Below are positions 20,469-29,489 of a stretch of 64,000 nucleotides of DNA, piece by piece; position 1 is the stretch's first letter, and every line of letters begins with the position of its first letter. The notes under the pieces are model-generated. The model did no database searches, was not told the DNA's origin, and saw only the letters and a program-made list of their open reading frames with translations. Both the position numbers and the translations under genes were made by a program. This stretch comes from Streptomyces sp. WAC 04229 (GTDB taxonomy: Bacteria > Actinomycetota > Actinomycetes > Streptomycetales > Streptomycetaceae). The stretch spans positions 50,228-114,227 of the forward strand of contig NZ_QHJH01000005.1 in assembly GCF_003947455.1 (NCBI RefSeq), written 5' to 3'.

Positions 20469-20765
20469 CTAGGCGAGCGTCTCCCGGTACGGCTCCAGCG
20501 CCGGGGCCGTCTTCGTGGCGACGAACTCCGTGACGCGGTACGCGCACACGCCGGCCCGGACGAAGGGGTCGCCCGCGGTGATCTCCTCGACCCGCGCACG
20601 GTCCTCCGCGACGGCGATGATCACCCCGCCGTCGCGTGGCTCCTTGCGCCCGGACGCCAGGAACACACCCTGCCCGTACAGCTCGTCCAGCCAGGCCACG
20701 TGGTCCGGCAGGACGGCGTCGACGGCTTCGAGCGGGGCGGTGTAGGACAGCTCCAGTACGAACAT
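20469..20765 (-). CDS. YciI-like protein
   Basis: 98 residues from the ATG at 20765. It has the ferredoxin-like fold pattern of YciI: MFVLELSYTAPLEAVDAVLPDH, then LYGQGVFLASGRKEPRDGGV and DPFVRAGVCAYRVTEF. The conserved His22 and Asp within GDPF are the putative active-site pair known in this family. The substrate is unknown. Convergent with the small basic protein gene and divergent from endonuclease V, with only 41 bp between the two starts. Confidence 0.86.
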   Translation of the reverse strand: MFVLELSYTAPLEAVDAVLPDHVAWLDELYGQGVFLASGRKEPRDGGVIIAVAEDRARVEEITAGDPFVRAGVCAYRVTEFVATKTAPALEPYRETLA

Positions 20766-20806
20766 GATCGCGAGCCTACTGCGGGCTCGCCTAGGCTGGC
20801 CCCACC

Positions 20807-21508
20807 ATGACGCCCGTGACCGCACAGATCCCCGCCGACTGGCCCGCGACCGAGGAGCGGGCGCGCGCCGTCCAGGACGCGCTGCGCGCGCGGGTCGTCC
20901 TCGACGAAACCGGCCCGCCGCCCGGTACGGGCACGGTGACCGGCGTCGACGTGGCCTACGACGACGAACGGGACGTGGTCGCGGCGGCGGCCGTCGTGCT
21001 GGACGCCGCGACCCTCGCCGTCGTCGCCGAGGCCACCGCCGTCGGGCGGATCTCCTTCCCCTACGTCCCGGGCCTGCTCGCCTTCCGGGAGATCCCCACC
21101 GTCCGCGCCGCGCTGGACGCCCTGCCGTGCCCGCCCGGCCTGGTCGTCTGCGACGGGTACGGCCTGGCCCACCCGCGCCGCTTCGGTCTCGCCGGCCACT
21201 TGGGCGTGCTCACTGGCCTGCCCACCATCGGCGTGGCCAAGAACCCCTTCACCTTCACGTACGACGAGCCGGCCGCCCCGCGCGGCAGTACGTCCCCGCT
21301 GCTCGCCGGCGCCGAGGAGGTCGGACGCGCGGTGCGCACGCGCGACGGCGTGAAGCCGGTCTTCGTCTCCGTCGGTCACCGGATGGGCCTCGACAACGCC
21401 TGCGCGCACACGCTGGCCCTGGCGCCCGCCTTCCGTCTGCCGGAGACCACTCGCAGGGCCGACGCCCTGTGCCGCGCGGCGCTGCGGGCCGCCGCCTACC
21501 CGGCCTGA
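20807..21508 (+). CDS. nfi: Endonuclease V
   Basis: 233 residues. It nicks DNA one base 3' to deoxyinosine and related deaminated bases. Motifs match the family in order: GVDVAYDD (catalytic Asp48), YVPGLLAFREIP (wedge Tyr and catalytic Glu), VVCDGYGLAHPRRFGLAGH (Asp and specificity pocket), PTIGVAKNPF, and VFVSVGHRMGLDNA (His). The length is normal. The ATG follows a CCTAGGCT -10-like box by about 20 bp, suggesting a nearly leaderless transcript. It is convergent with the small protein gene at 21496-21690, overlapping it by 13 bp. Confidence 0.95.
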   Translation: MTPVTAQIPADWPATEERARAVQDALRARVVLDETGPPPGTGTVTGVDVAYDDERDVVAAAAVVLDAATLAVVAEATAVGRISFPYVPGLLAFREIPTVRAALDALPCPPGLVVCDGYGLAHPRRFGLAGHLGVLTGLPTIGVAKNPFTFTYDEPAAPRGSTSPLLAGAEEVGRAVRTRDGVKPVFVSVGHRMGLDNACAHTLALAPAFRLPETTRRADALCRAALRAAAYPA

Positions 21509-21690
21509 CCCTCGACGCTCCAGCGGCCCACCTCCCGGTACGCCGAGTCGTGGACCGCCGAACCGTCGCCGGGCCGCAGCGCGTAGTGGTGCAGGTTGCC
21601 GCCCCAGTAGCGCAGGATGCGCTGCAGCTCGCCGGTGGGGTCCTCGGCGACCGCGCCCTCGTCCATGGTGACTTCGAGAAGGAACTTCAT
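21496..21690 (-). CDS. Conserved-looking small protein, 64 residues
   Basis: The ATG at 21690 follows GAGG with very tight spacing. The sequence (MKFLLEVTMDEGAVAEDPTG, then ELQRILRYWGGNLHHYALRP, and SAYREVGRWSVE) is well ordered and unlike a shadow frame. It is probably a compact alpha-beta protein. The first residues resemble starts of small stress-responsive A/B-barrel or YCII-like proteins, but I cannot assign a family. The stop overlaps the end of nfi. Confidence 0.7.
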   Translation of the reverse strand: MKFLLEVTMDEGAVAEDPTGELQRILRYWGGNLHHYALRPGDGSAVHDSAYREVGRWSVEGQAG

Positions 21691-21869
21691 ACCCTCAAGG
21701 GTTTCATTGAACTTCCCATGGAGACTTCGGCCGCGTCGCACCGGTCGTGCCGGTCGAGACGGGTGCGAAAGTCTCAAAGCGCGGGCAGGGCAGCTGCGCG
21801 GGACCACCCAGACCGCCTGAGTATCCGTACGGATGTGCCGTCACCCGCCGCCCCGGCAGGCTGGACCGC

Positions 21870-22022
21870 ATGACGACACGCCGGACACCCGAGTACTCCG
21901 CCCGCCCCGGCCGCCCCGTCGGCCGGACCGCCCTCGCGGGGCTGGCGCTGGCGCTGGCGGTGGTGGCGGGGCTGGCCTGGGTCGGCGGAATGATCTACAC
22001 GATCGCCGGCTGGACGGGATGA
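21870..22022 (+). CDS. Small single-span membrane protein, 50 residues
   Basis: ATG at 21870. A basic, Pro-rich N-terminus (MTTRRTPEYSARPGRPVGR) is followed by one hydrophobic span (ALAGLALALAVVAGLAWVGG) and the tail MIYTIAGWTG. No clear ribosome site is visible, only GGCAGG 12 bases upstream. The pattern is like many unannotated Streptomyces small membrane proteins. The function is unknown, and a non-coding stretch remains possible. Confidence 0.5.
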   Translation: MTTRRTPEYSARPGRPVGRTALAGLALALAVVAGLAWVGGMIYTIAGWTG

Positions 22023-22050
22023 TCCCCGCCCCGGCCGAACGAGGGGTCCC

Positions 22051-23229
22051 TCAGCGGGTCGCGGCCACCCGGAAGCGGATGCCCGCCGCCACCAGCCGCT
22101 CGGTCAGCGCGTCGCCCATCGCGACGGCCGTGGTGACCTGGCCGGACGTCGGCGGCAGTGGGTCGAGGGCGAGGCAGAGCGCCGCCTCGGCGAACATCTT
22201 CGCCGTCTCGTCGTAACCCGGGTCGCCGCCCGCGACCTCCGTGAACACCTTGCGCCCACCCCCCTCGCCGACGAAGCGGACCGAGAACCAGCTCCTGGCG
22301 CGCTTCTCGGCGCTCGGGCCCTCACCGGGCTTGAGCCGCTCCGACAGCCAGCGCCGCGCGGGCGGGACCTGAGCCGCCGCCAGCAGCGCGCCCACGGCCG
22401 CCACTCCGCCCACCGCCACCGGCAGACGCCGGACGGCCGCGTAGTGGCGGTAGCGGAAGTCGGGGCCGTAGCGGTCCAGGGCCTTAGCGGAGCGCCGGAC
22501 GACCTGCGCGTCGATGGTCGGCAGCGGCAGCGCCCAGGCCCCCACCTCACCCGCGAAGCGCGGCGCGCCCGTCGGCGTGACGGCGCGGCGGCCCACCAGG
22601 CGCGGTTCGTGCCGCCGGCGTTCCACGGCCGCGGCCCGCAGCTGCCGCCCGCGCGCGAACTGGCCGAGCGCCGAGGCGAAGGTGCCGCCGGAGAAGGTCG
22701 CGTCGACGCTCACGAAGCCGTCCACGGTGAGCGGCACGCCCTCCGGCAGCTGCCGCACGGTGAAGTACACGCCCAGGTCGTGCGGGATCGAGTCGAAACC
22801 GCAGGCGTGCACCAGACGGGCGCCGGTCTCCCGCGCGCGGGCGTCGTGGCGCACGTAGGTCTGGTCCACGAACTCCGGCTCGCCGGTGAGGTCGAGGTAG
22901 TCCGTGCCGCTGTCCGCGCAGGCGGCGGCCAGGGCGTCGCCGTACTGGACGTAGGGGCCGACCGTCGTGGCCACCACGCGCGCCTGTCCGGCGAGTTCGC
23001 GCAGCGAGTCCGGATCGCACACGTCCGCCCGCAGCACGCCGGCGTCCGGCGCGCCCGGCAGCCGGTCGCGCAGCCGGCGCAGCTTCTCCTCGCCGCGGCC
23101 GGCGATCGCCCAGCGCAGCCCCTCGGGGGCGTGCGCGGCGAGATACCGCGCGGTCAGTTCTCCGACGAACCCCGTCGCTCCGAAGAGCACGATGTCGTAC
23201 GGCCGGTCGGCCCTTTTCAGCCTGCTCAT
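22051..23229 (-). CDS. Saccharopine-dehydrogenase-like NAD(P)-binding oxidoreductase
   Basis: 392 residues. The N-terminal Rossmann motif is VLFGATGFVGELTARYLA at 14-31, followed by AIAGRGEEKLRRL, VVATTVGPYVQYGD and YLDLTGEPEFVD, the order found in saccharopine dehydrogenase-like proteins and mycobacterial trans-acting enoyl reductases. A hydrophobic stretch near residues 270-285 (VAVGGVAAVGALLAAAQ) suggests membrane association. Substrates are probably lipid or acyl chains, by family inference only. Divergent from the MmcQ/YjbR gene. Confidence 0.87.
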   Translation of the reverse strand: MSRLKRADRPYDIVLFGATGFVGELTARYLAAHAPEGLRWAIAGRGEEKLRRLRDRLPGAPDAGVLRADVCDPDSLRELAGQARVVATTVGPYVQYGDALAAACADSGTDYLDLTGEPEFVDQTYVRHDARARETGARLVHACGFDSIPHDLGVYFTVRQLPEGVPLTVDGFVSVDATFSGGTFASALGQFARGRQLRAAAVERRRHEPRLVGRRAVTPTGAPRFAGEVGAWALPLPTIDAQVVRRSAKALDRYGPDFRYRHYAAVRRLPVAVGGVAAVGALLAAAQVPPARRWLSERLKPGEGPSAEKRARSWFSVRFVGEGGGRKVFTEVAGGDPGYDETAKMFAEAALCLALDPLPPTSGQVTTAVAMGDALTERLVAAGIRFRVAATR

Positions 23230-23341
23230 GACATCCCTTCGTCACCCGTCGGCAATCCCCGGGTCCGCAGCACGCGCCGTTGCCGGTGGCCGAGGCTAGC
23301 GTGAGGAGGGTGGAGTCCGTCGACGACCCCGGAGGCATCGC

Positions 23342-23728
23342 GTGGCCGTGCCCAGGAGTGCCCTGAAAAAATGGGAGAAAGTCCGTGAGTTCGCCCTCGG
23401 CATGCCGGACGCCGTGGAGGAGTTCCCGTGGGGCGAGTCCGTCGCGAAGGTCAACAAGAAGGTGTTCGTCTTCCTGGGTGTGACCGACGGCAGCCGCCCC
23501 CTGGGCATCACCCTCAAGCTCACGGGCGAGGAGGCGCACGCCCATGCCCTGTCGTGTCCCGGCGCCGAACCCGCGGGGTACGGCCTGGGCAGGTCGGGCT
23601 GGGTGAGCGTCCCGCTGGAGGATCGGGGTGCCCCCGACGCCGGGCTGCTCCGCGACTGGGTGGAGGAGAGCTACCGCACCGTGGCTCCCCGTCGGCTGGC
23701 GGTGCGGCTGGACGCCCGCGGCGCATAA
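23342..23728 (+). CDS. MmcQ/YjbR-family DNA-binding-fold protein
   Basis: 128 residues from a GTG at 23342. Motifs KVREFALGMPDAVEEFPWGE, then FVFLGVTDGSRPLGITLKL and WVEESYRTVAP are characteristic of the MmcQ/YjbR (CyaY-like fold) family. The fold resembles double-wing DNA-binding domains but biochemical function is unproven. A second GTG two codons later is an equally possible start. It lies 97 bp before the racemase gene. Confidence 0.88.
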   Translation: MAVPRSALKKWEKVREFALGMPDAVEEFPWGESVAKVNKKVFVFLGVTDGSRPLGITLKLTGEEAHAHALSCPGAEPAGYGLGRSGWVSVPLEDRGAPDAGLLRDWVEESYRTVAPRRLAVRLDARGA

Positions 23729-23824
23729 TGGGCTAAGCGCTTGCTCGTACGGGTCTTGTGCCCAGTGGAACACGTTCTTAGCATCACTGGTGTTACATCG
23801 GTTGTGTCACAGAGCGGGGATGCG

Positions 23825-25009
23825 ATGCCGAAAGCCAGGACACCGGCCCGGACCACGGGTGAGGGCCCGCTCTCCGGTGTGCGTGTGGTCGAACTGGCCG
23901 GCATCGGCCCGGGGCCCTTCGCGGCCATGCTCCTCGCCGACCTCGGCGCCGACGTCGTACGCGTCGACCGCCCCGGCGGCCCGGGACTGGGCGTCGACCC
24001 GGCCCACGACGTCACCAACCGCAACAAGCGTTCCGTGCTCGTCGACCTCAAGGCGCCGGACGGCCCCGAGCGCGTCCTCGCCCTCGCCGAACGCGCCGAC
24101 GTCCTGATCGAGGGCTACCGCCCGGGCGTCGCCGAACGGCTCGGCGTGGGCCCCGAGCCCTGCCACGCCCGCAACCCGCGCCTCGTGTACGGCAGGATGA
24201 CCGGCTGGGGCCAGGAGGGCCCGCTCGCCGAACGCGCCGGTCACGACATCGGGTACATCGCGCTCACCGGCACCCTCGGCATGATCGGCGACCCCGGCCG
24301 CCCGCCCGCCGTCCCCGCCAACCTCCTCGGCGACTACGCGGGCGGCTCCCTCTACCTGGTCGTCGGAGTCCTCGCCGCCCTGCACCACGCGCGCGCGACG
24401 GGTACCGGCCAGGTCGTGGACGCCGCGATCGTGGACGGCACCGCACACCTCTCCTCGATGATCCACGGCATGCTCGCCGCCGGCGCCTGGCAGGACCGGC
24501 GCGGCGCCAACCTCCTCGACGGCGGCTGCCCCTTCTACGGCACCTACGAGACCGCCGACGGCCGGTACATGGCGGTCGGCGCCCTGGAGCAGCGCTTCTA
24601 CACCGAGTTCATGGAGCTGCTCGGCATCCCCGGCCTGGCGCCCGCCCGCGACGACCCGGCCCGCTGGCCCGAGCTGCGCGCGGCCGTCGCCGACCGGTTC
24701 GCGTCCCGCACCCGCGACGAGTGGACGTCCGTGTTCGCCGGCTCCGACGCCTGCGTGGCCCCCGTCCTCACGCTGCGCGAGGCACCGCACCACCCCCACC
24801 TCGCCGCCCGCTCCACCTTCACCGACCACGACGGCCTCACCCAGCCGGCCCCCGCACCCCGCTTCTCCGCGACTCCCACCGCCGTCCGCACCGGGCCCGT
24901 GCTGCCCGGCGCCGACACCGACGCCGTGGCCCGCGACTGGGACCTGCCCCGCGAGGGCGGACCGACTCGTGTCCCTCACCCGAACAGCCCTGTGAAGAAC
25001 CCTCAGTGA
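23825..25009 (+). CDS. CaiB/BaiF CoA-transferase family, alpha-methylacyl-CoA racemase type
   Basis: 394 residues. The segment [23 protein letters not shown] (29-50) is typical of alpha-methylacyl-CoA racemases, and the catalytic pair His140 (AGHDIGY) and Asp170 (LLGDYAGG) known from the mycobacterial enzyme is present. Epimerisation of 2-methyl-branched acyl-CoA makes (S)-isomers available for beta-oxidation, which fits the thiolase and FadB-like genes directly downstream. Start at the ATG 23825 preceded by GGGGATGCG. Its stop is 11 bp before the thiolase GTG, so the three genes probably form one operon. Confidence 0.92.
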   Translation: MPKARTPARTTGEGPLSGVRVVELAGIGPGPFAAMLLADLGADVVRVDRPGGPGLGVDPAHDVTNRNKRSVLVDLKAPDGPERVLALAERADVLIEGYRPGVAERLGVGPEPCHARNPRLVYGRMTGWGQEGPLAERAGHDIGYIALTGTLGMIGDPGRPPAVPANLLGDYAGGSLYLVVGVLAALHHARATGTGQVVDAAIVDGTAHLSSMIHGMLAAGAWQDRRGANLLDGGCPFYGTYETADGRYMAVGALEQRFYTEFMELLGIPGLAPARDDPARWPELRAAVADRFASRTRDEWTSVFAGSDACVAPVLTLREAPHHPHLAARSTFTDHDGLTQPAPAPRFSATPTAVRTGPVLPGADTDAVARDWDLPREGGPTRVPHPNSPVKNPQ

Positions 25010-25020
25010 AAGGCCTGCCA

Positions 25021-26235
25021 GTGACCACCGAAGCGTACGTGTACGACGCGATCCGCACCCCGCGCGGACGCGGCAAGGCGAGCGGCGCCCTGCACGGCAC
25101 GAAGCCCGTCGACCTGGTCGTCGGCCTCATCCACGAGATCCGCGCCCGCTTCCCGGACCTGGACCCCGCCGCGGTCGACGACGTCGTCCTCGGCGTCGTC
25201 GGTCCCGTCGGTGACCAGGGCTCCGACATCGCCCGCATCGCCGCCATCGCCGCGGGACTGCCGGACACCGTGGCCGGCGTCCAGGAGAACCGCTTCTGCG
25301 CCTCGGGCCTGGAGGCCGTCAACCTGGCCGCCGCCAAGGTGCGTTCCGGCTGGGAGGACCTGGTCCTCGCGGGCGGCGTCGAGTCCATGTCCCGGGTGCC
25401 GATGGCCTCGGACGGCGGCGCCTGGTTCAACGACCCGATGACCAACCTCGCCACCAACTTCGTGCCGCAGGGCATCGGCGCCGACCTGATCGCCACCATC
25501 GAGGGCTTCTCCCGCCGCGACGTGGACGAGTACGCGGCCCTCTCCCAGGAGCGCGCGGCCGCCGCCTGGAAGGACGGCCGCTTCGAGCGCTCCGTCGTCC
25601 CCGTGCGCGACCGCGCCGGCCTCACCGTTCTCGACCACGACGAGCACCTGCGCCCCGGCACCACCGCCGACTCCCTCGCGGGCCTCAAGCCGTCCTTCGC
25701 CGACATCGGCGAACTCGGCGGTTTCGACGCCGTCGCGCTGCAGAAGTACCACTGGGTCGAGAAGATCGACCACGTCCACCACGCGGGCAACTCCTCCGGC
25801 ATCGTGGACGGCGCCTCCCTGGTCGCCATCGGCTCCCGGGAGGTCGGCGACCGCTACGGCCTCCGCCCGCGCGCCCGGATCGTCTCGGCCGCCGTGTCCG
25901 GCTCCGAGCCCACCATCATGCTCACCGGCCCCGCCCCGGCCACCCGCAAGGCGCTCGCCAAGGCCGGGCTCACCATCGACGACATCGACCTGGTCGAGAT
26001 CAACGAGGCGTTCGCCGCGGTCGTCCTGCGCTTCGTCAAGGACATGGGCCTCTCCCTCGACAAGGTCAACGTCAACGGCGGCGCCATCGCGCTCGGCCAC
26101 CCCCTCGGCGCCACCGGCGCGATGATCCTCGGCACGCTCGTGGACGAACTGGAGCGCCAGGACAAGCGGTACGGCCTCGCCACCCTGTGCGTGGGCGGCG
26201 GCATGGGCATCGCCACCGTCGTCGAGCGCGTCTGA
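25021..26235 (+). CDS. Acetyl-CoA C-acyltransferase (thiolase)
   Basis: 404 residues. Last step of beta-oxidation: CoA-dependent cleavage of 3-ketoacyl-CoA. The nucleophile Cys93 ([12 protein letters not shown]), the His in [14 protein letters not shown] and the second Cys in LCVGGGMG are all present. The chosen GTG at 25021 gives [14 protein letters not shown]; a GTG at 25006 overlaps the upstream stop and would add five residues. It is 43 bp from the FadB-like gene, the classic FadA-FadB pairing although the order is A then B. Confidence 0.95.
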   Translation: MTTEAYVYDAIRTPRGRGKASGALHGTKPVDLVVGLIHEIRARFPDLDPAAVDDVVLGVVGPVGDQGSDIARIAAIAAGLPDTVAGVQENRFCASGLEAVNLAAAKVRSGWEDLVLAGGVESMSRVPMASDGGAWFNDPMTNLATNFVPQGIGADLIATIEGFSRRDVDEYAALSQERAAAAWKDGRFERSVVPVRDRAGLTVLDHDEHLRPGTTADSLAGLKPSFADIGELGGFDAVALQKYHWVEKIDHVHHAGNSSGIVDGASLVAIGSREVGDRYGLRPRARIVSAAVSGSEPTIMLTGPAPATRKALAKAGLTIDDIDLVEINEAFAAVVLRFVKDMGLSLDKVNVNGGAIALGHPLGATGAMILGTLVDELERQDKRYGLATLCVGGGMGIATVVERV

Positions 26236-26278
26236 CCCCCTCCCGACGGATACGACGGATCACCTGGAGCACACCCTC

Positions 26279-28495
26279 ATGAGCACCGAGCCCACCACCA
26301 TCCGCTGGGAACAGGACGACACCGGCGTCGTCACCCTCGTCCTCGACGACCCCGGCCAGTCCGCCAACACCATGAACCAGGCGTTCCGCCGCTCCCTCGC
26401 GGCGGTCACCGACCGCCTGGAGGCCGAGAAGGACTCGATCCGCGGCGTCATCGTCACCTCGGCCAAGAAGACCTTCTTCGCCGGCGGCGACCTGCGCGAC
26501 CTGATCCGCGTCACCCCGGAGACGGCCCAGGACCTCTTCGACGGCGGCATGGCCATCAAGCGCGACCTGCGCCGCATCGAGACCCTCGGCAAGCCCGTCG
26601 TCGCCGCCATGAACGGCGCGGCCCTCGGCGGCGGTTACGAGATCGCCCTCGCCTGCCACCACCGCGTCGCCCTGGACGCCCCCGGCTCCAAGATCGGCTG
26701 CCCCGAGGTCACCCTCGGCCTGCTCCCCGGCGGCGGCGGAGTCGTGCGCACCGTCCGCATGCTCGGCATCACCGACGCGCTGCTCAAGGTGCTCCTCCAG
26801 GGCACCCAGTACAACCCGCGCCGCGCCCGGGAGAACGGCCTGGTCGACGAGGTCGCCGACAGCCGCGACGACATGCTCGCCAAGGCCCGCGCCTTCATCG
26901 ACGCCAACCCGGAGTCCGCGCAGCCCTGGGACAGGCCCGGCTACCGCATCCCCGGCGGCACCCCCTCGCACCCGAAGTTCGCGGCCAACCTGCCCGCCTT
27001 CCCCGCCAACCTGCGCAAGCAGACGGCCGGTGCCCCCTACCCGGCGCCGCGCAACATCATGGCCGCCGCCGTCGAGGGCTCCCAGGTCGACTTCGAGACC
27101 GCCCAGGTCATCGAGGCCCGCTACTTCGTCGAGCTGGCCGCCGGGCAGACCTCGAAGAACATGATCCAGGCGTTCTTCTTCGACCTCCAGGCCGTCAACT
27201 CCGGCGCCAACCGCCCCCGGGGCATCGAGCCCCGGAAGGTCACCAAGGTGGCCGTCCTCGGGGCCGGCATGATGGGCGCCGGCATCGCCTACTCGTGCGC
27301 ACGCGCGGGCATCGACGTCGTCCTCAAGGACGTCGCGCTGGAGGCCGCCGTCAAGGGCAAGGGCTACTCCGAGAAGCTGTGCGCCAAGGCCGTCGCCAAG
27401 GGGCGCACCACCCAGGAGAAGGCCGACGCGCTCCTCGCCCGCATCACGCCGACCGCCGAGGCCGCCGACCTCGCCGGGTGCGACGCGGTCATCGAGGCCG
27501 TCTTCGAGGACACCTCGCTCAAGCACAAGGTGTTCCAGGAGATCGAGAGCGTCGTCGCCCCCGACGCCCTGCTCTGCTCCAACACCTCCACGCTGCCCAT
27601 CACCGCGCTGGCCGAGGGCGTCGAGCGCCAGGTGGACTTCATCGGGCTGCACTTCTTCTCGCCGGTCGACAAGATGCCGCTCGTCGAGATCATCAAGGGC
27701 GAGCGGACCGGCGACGAGGCACTCGCGCGCGCCTTCGACCTGGTCCGGCAGATCAACAAGACGCCGATCGTCGTCAACGACTCGCGCGGCTTCTTCACCT
27801 CCCGGGTCATCGGCCACTTCATCAACGAGGGCGTCGCGATGGTCGGCGAGGGCGTCGAGCCCGCCTCCGTCGAGCAGGCGGCGGCCCAGGCGGGCTACCC
27901 CGCCAAGGTGCTCTCCCTGATGGACGAGCTGACGCTCACCCTCCCGCGGAAGATCCGCAAGGAGACCAGGCGGGCCGTGGAGGAGGCCGGCGGCACCTGG
28001 ACCCCGCACCCCGCCGAGGCCGTCATCGACCGCATGGTCGACGAGTTCGAGCGCCCCGGCCGCAGCGGCGGCGCCGGGTTCTACGAGTACGGCGAGGACG
28101 GGAAGCGCGCGGGCCTGTGGCCGGGCCTGCGGGAGCATTTCGGGGGTTCCGGGGGTCGCCCCCCGGGCAAGCACAGCACCAAGCCCGGGTACGAGATCCC
28201 GTTCCGGGACATGCAGGAGCGCATGCTCTTCGCGGAGGCCCTCGACACCGTCCGGCTGCTGGAGGAGGGCGTCCTGACCTCGGTCGCCGACGCCAACATC
28301 GGCTCGATCCTCGGCATCGGCTTCCCCGGCTGGACCGGCGGCGTCCTGCAGTACGTCAACGGTTACGAGGGCGGTCTGCCCGGCTTCGTGGCACGCGCCC
28401 GTGAGCTGGCCGACCGCTACGGCGAGCGCTTCACGCCGCCCGCGCTGCTGGTGGAGAAGGCGGACAAGGGGGAGGTCTTCACCGACGGCCGCTGA
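26279..28495 (+). CDS. FadB-like multifunctional fatty acid oxidation enzyme
   Basis: 738 residues. The N-terminal crotonase domain has the oxyanion-hole segments FFAGGDLRDL and MNGAALGGGYEIALAC and catalytic-type Glu in CPEVTLGLLPGGGG. A 3-hydroxyacyl-CoA dehydrogenase follows, with the NAD motif VAVLGAGMMGAGIAYSCA and GLHFFSPVDKMPLVEII. It therefore does hydration and NAD-dependent oxidation of enoyl-CoA. The unit continues into a helical C-terminal 3HCDH domain, normal length for the family. It ends at a convergent hairpin shared with the MerR gene. Confidence 0.95.
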   Translation: MSTEPTTIRWEQDDTGVVTLVLDDPGQSANTMNQAFRRSLAAVTDRLEAEKDSIRGVIVTSAKKTFFAGGDLRDLIRVTPETAQDLFDGGMAIKRDLRRIETLGKPVVAAMNGAALGGGYEIALACHHRVALDAPGSKIGCPEVTLGLLPGGGGVVRTVRMLGITDALLKVLLQGTQYNPRRARENGLVDEVADSRDDMLAKARAFIDANPESAQPWDRPGYRIPGGTPSHPKFAANLPAFPANLRKQTAGAPYPAPRNIMAAAVEGSQVDFETAQVIEARYFVELAAGQTSKNMIQAFFFDLQAVNSGANRPRGIEPRKVTKVAVLGAGMMGAGIAYSCARAGIDVVLKDVALEAAVKGKGYSEKLCAKAVAKGRTTQEKADALLARITPTAEAADLAGCDAVIEAVFEDTSLKHKVFQEIESVVAPDALLCSNTSTLPITALAEGVERQVDFIGLHFFSPVDKMPLVEIIKGERTGDEALARAFDLVRQINKTPIVVNDSRGFFTSRVIGHFINEGVAMVGEGVEPASVEQAAAQAGYPAKVLSLMDELTLTLPRKIRKETRRAVEEAGGTWTPHPAEAVIDRMVDEFERPGRSGGAGFYEYGEDGKRAGLWPGLREHFGGSGGRPPGKHSTKPGYEIPFRDMQERMLFAEALDTVRLLEEGVLTSVADANIGSILGIGFPGWTGGVLQYVNGYEGGLPGFVARARELADRYGERFTPPALLVEKADKGEVFTDGR

Positions 28496-28512
28496 GGAGC
28501 GCGCGCCTCAGC
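28491..28512. terminator. Convergent hairpin, FadB-like and MerR genes
   Basis: GCTGAGG (28491-28497) and CCTCAGC (28506-28512) form a perfect 7-bp stem around an 8-nt GC loop, and the stem contains the stop codons of both convergent genes. There is no U-tract. A compact bidirectional terminator is likely. Confidence 0.45.
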
Positions 28513-29257
28513 CCGGGGCGGCGCGGTCCTCCTCGCCGCCCCCGTCGATCCACTCCCGGATCTCCTCCCGCAGCGACCGCTGGAAGGTGGTCAGCAGCGC
28601 CTGCACGACGAGCGGGTGCATGTGCGCGGACAGGGAGCGCACGTCCCGCGCCCCGCTTTCGGCCACCGCGTCGCGCAGCAGCCGCGACAGGTCGCGCGCG
28701 GCGGCGCGGGAGTGCTCCAGGAGAGCGGTGCGGGCCGCGAGCACCGTCTCCGGGGAGAAGGGCACGTCGAGCAGCTCGACACCGAGCCGGAGCAGCCCGG
28801 CGTCGACCCGGTACAGGCCGCCGTCCGGGTCGTCCGTGACGTCCGCGTCCCGGACGACCACGTCCATCGCCGCCAGCCGGTCCACCTCCTCGTCGGCCAG
28901 CGGCCGGCCCGCGCGCCGGTCCAGTTCCCCGCGCGTGACGCTCTCCACCGTCTCCGGCGCCCACGAGGCCACCACCGCGCGGTGCAGCGCCAGGTCGTGC
29001 TCGCTCAGGTCGGGCGGCAGCTGCGCCAGGTACCGCTCGATCGCGGCCAGGGTCATCCCCCGGTGCTGCAACTCCTCGATCAGCGCCAGCCGGGCCAGGT
29101 GCTCCCGGCCGTAGTGCCCCACCCGGCGCGCCCCGATCACCGGCGGCGGCAGCAGCCCCTTGGTGCCGTAGAAGCGGACCGTGCGCACGGTGACGCCGGC
29201 CCGGGCGGCCAGCTCGTCGATCGTGAGGGTCGGCTCCCCGGCGTCGGTCGTCGTCAT
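28508..29257 (-). CDS. MerR-family transcriptional regulator
   Basis: 249 residues from the ATG at 29257; 16 further upstream codons are open but lack family similarity. The winged helix (LTIDELAARAGVTVRTVRFYGTKGLLPPP) lies at residues 10-40, followed by GHYGREHLARLALIEELQHRGM. The long C-terminal part is all-helical without metal-type cysteines, so it probably senses an organic ligand or a protein. Given its position it may control the beta-oxidation operon or the divergent permease. CAGCA...TGCTG arms (29261 and 29284) flank the likely autoregulatory promoter. Confidence 0.9.
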   Translation of the reverse strand: MTTTDAGEPTLTIDELAARAGVTVRTVRFYGTKGLLPPPVIGARRVGHYGREHLARLALIEELQHRGMTLAAIERYLAQLPPDLSEHDLALHRAVVASWAPETVESVTRGELDRRAGRPLADEEVDRLAAMDVVVRDADVTDDPDGGLYRVDAGLLRLGVELLDVPFSPETVLAARTALLEHSRAAARDLSRLLRDAVAESGARDVRSLSAHMHPLVVQALLTTFQRSLREEIREWIDGGGEEDRAAPG

Positions 29258-29337
29258 GTGCAGCAGTATCGCTGTCTCACCAGTGCTGTGAAACCTCTTG
29301 GGCACCGGGTGGAGACCGCCGGCGGATCTTGTGAGAA

Positions 29338-29352
29338 GTCACGCTGTGTGAC
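29338..29352. promoter_or_regulatory. BldD-type binding box
   Basis: GTCACGCTGTGTGAC is an imperfect palindrome with 5-bp arms and fits every fixed position of the BldD consensus as I recall it (nTnACnC(A/T)GnGTnAn). It lies in the divergent region between the MerR gene and the amino-acid permease, 138 bp before the permease start. BldD with c-di-GMP represses sporulation genes in vegetative growth. Binding here is predicted, not shown. Confidence 0.55.
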
Positions 29353-29489
29353 ATGAGCCACCGCATGGCGACGCAGCGTCGTGGGAAGGTGCTGCCTTGG
29401 TCTGTGCCGCGAAGGGTGGTGCGGGCCTCGTCACTGTACGGACGACCTGGGCGTATCCCGCCCGGGCGCACCAGAGAGTGGAACCACCC

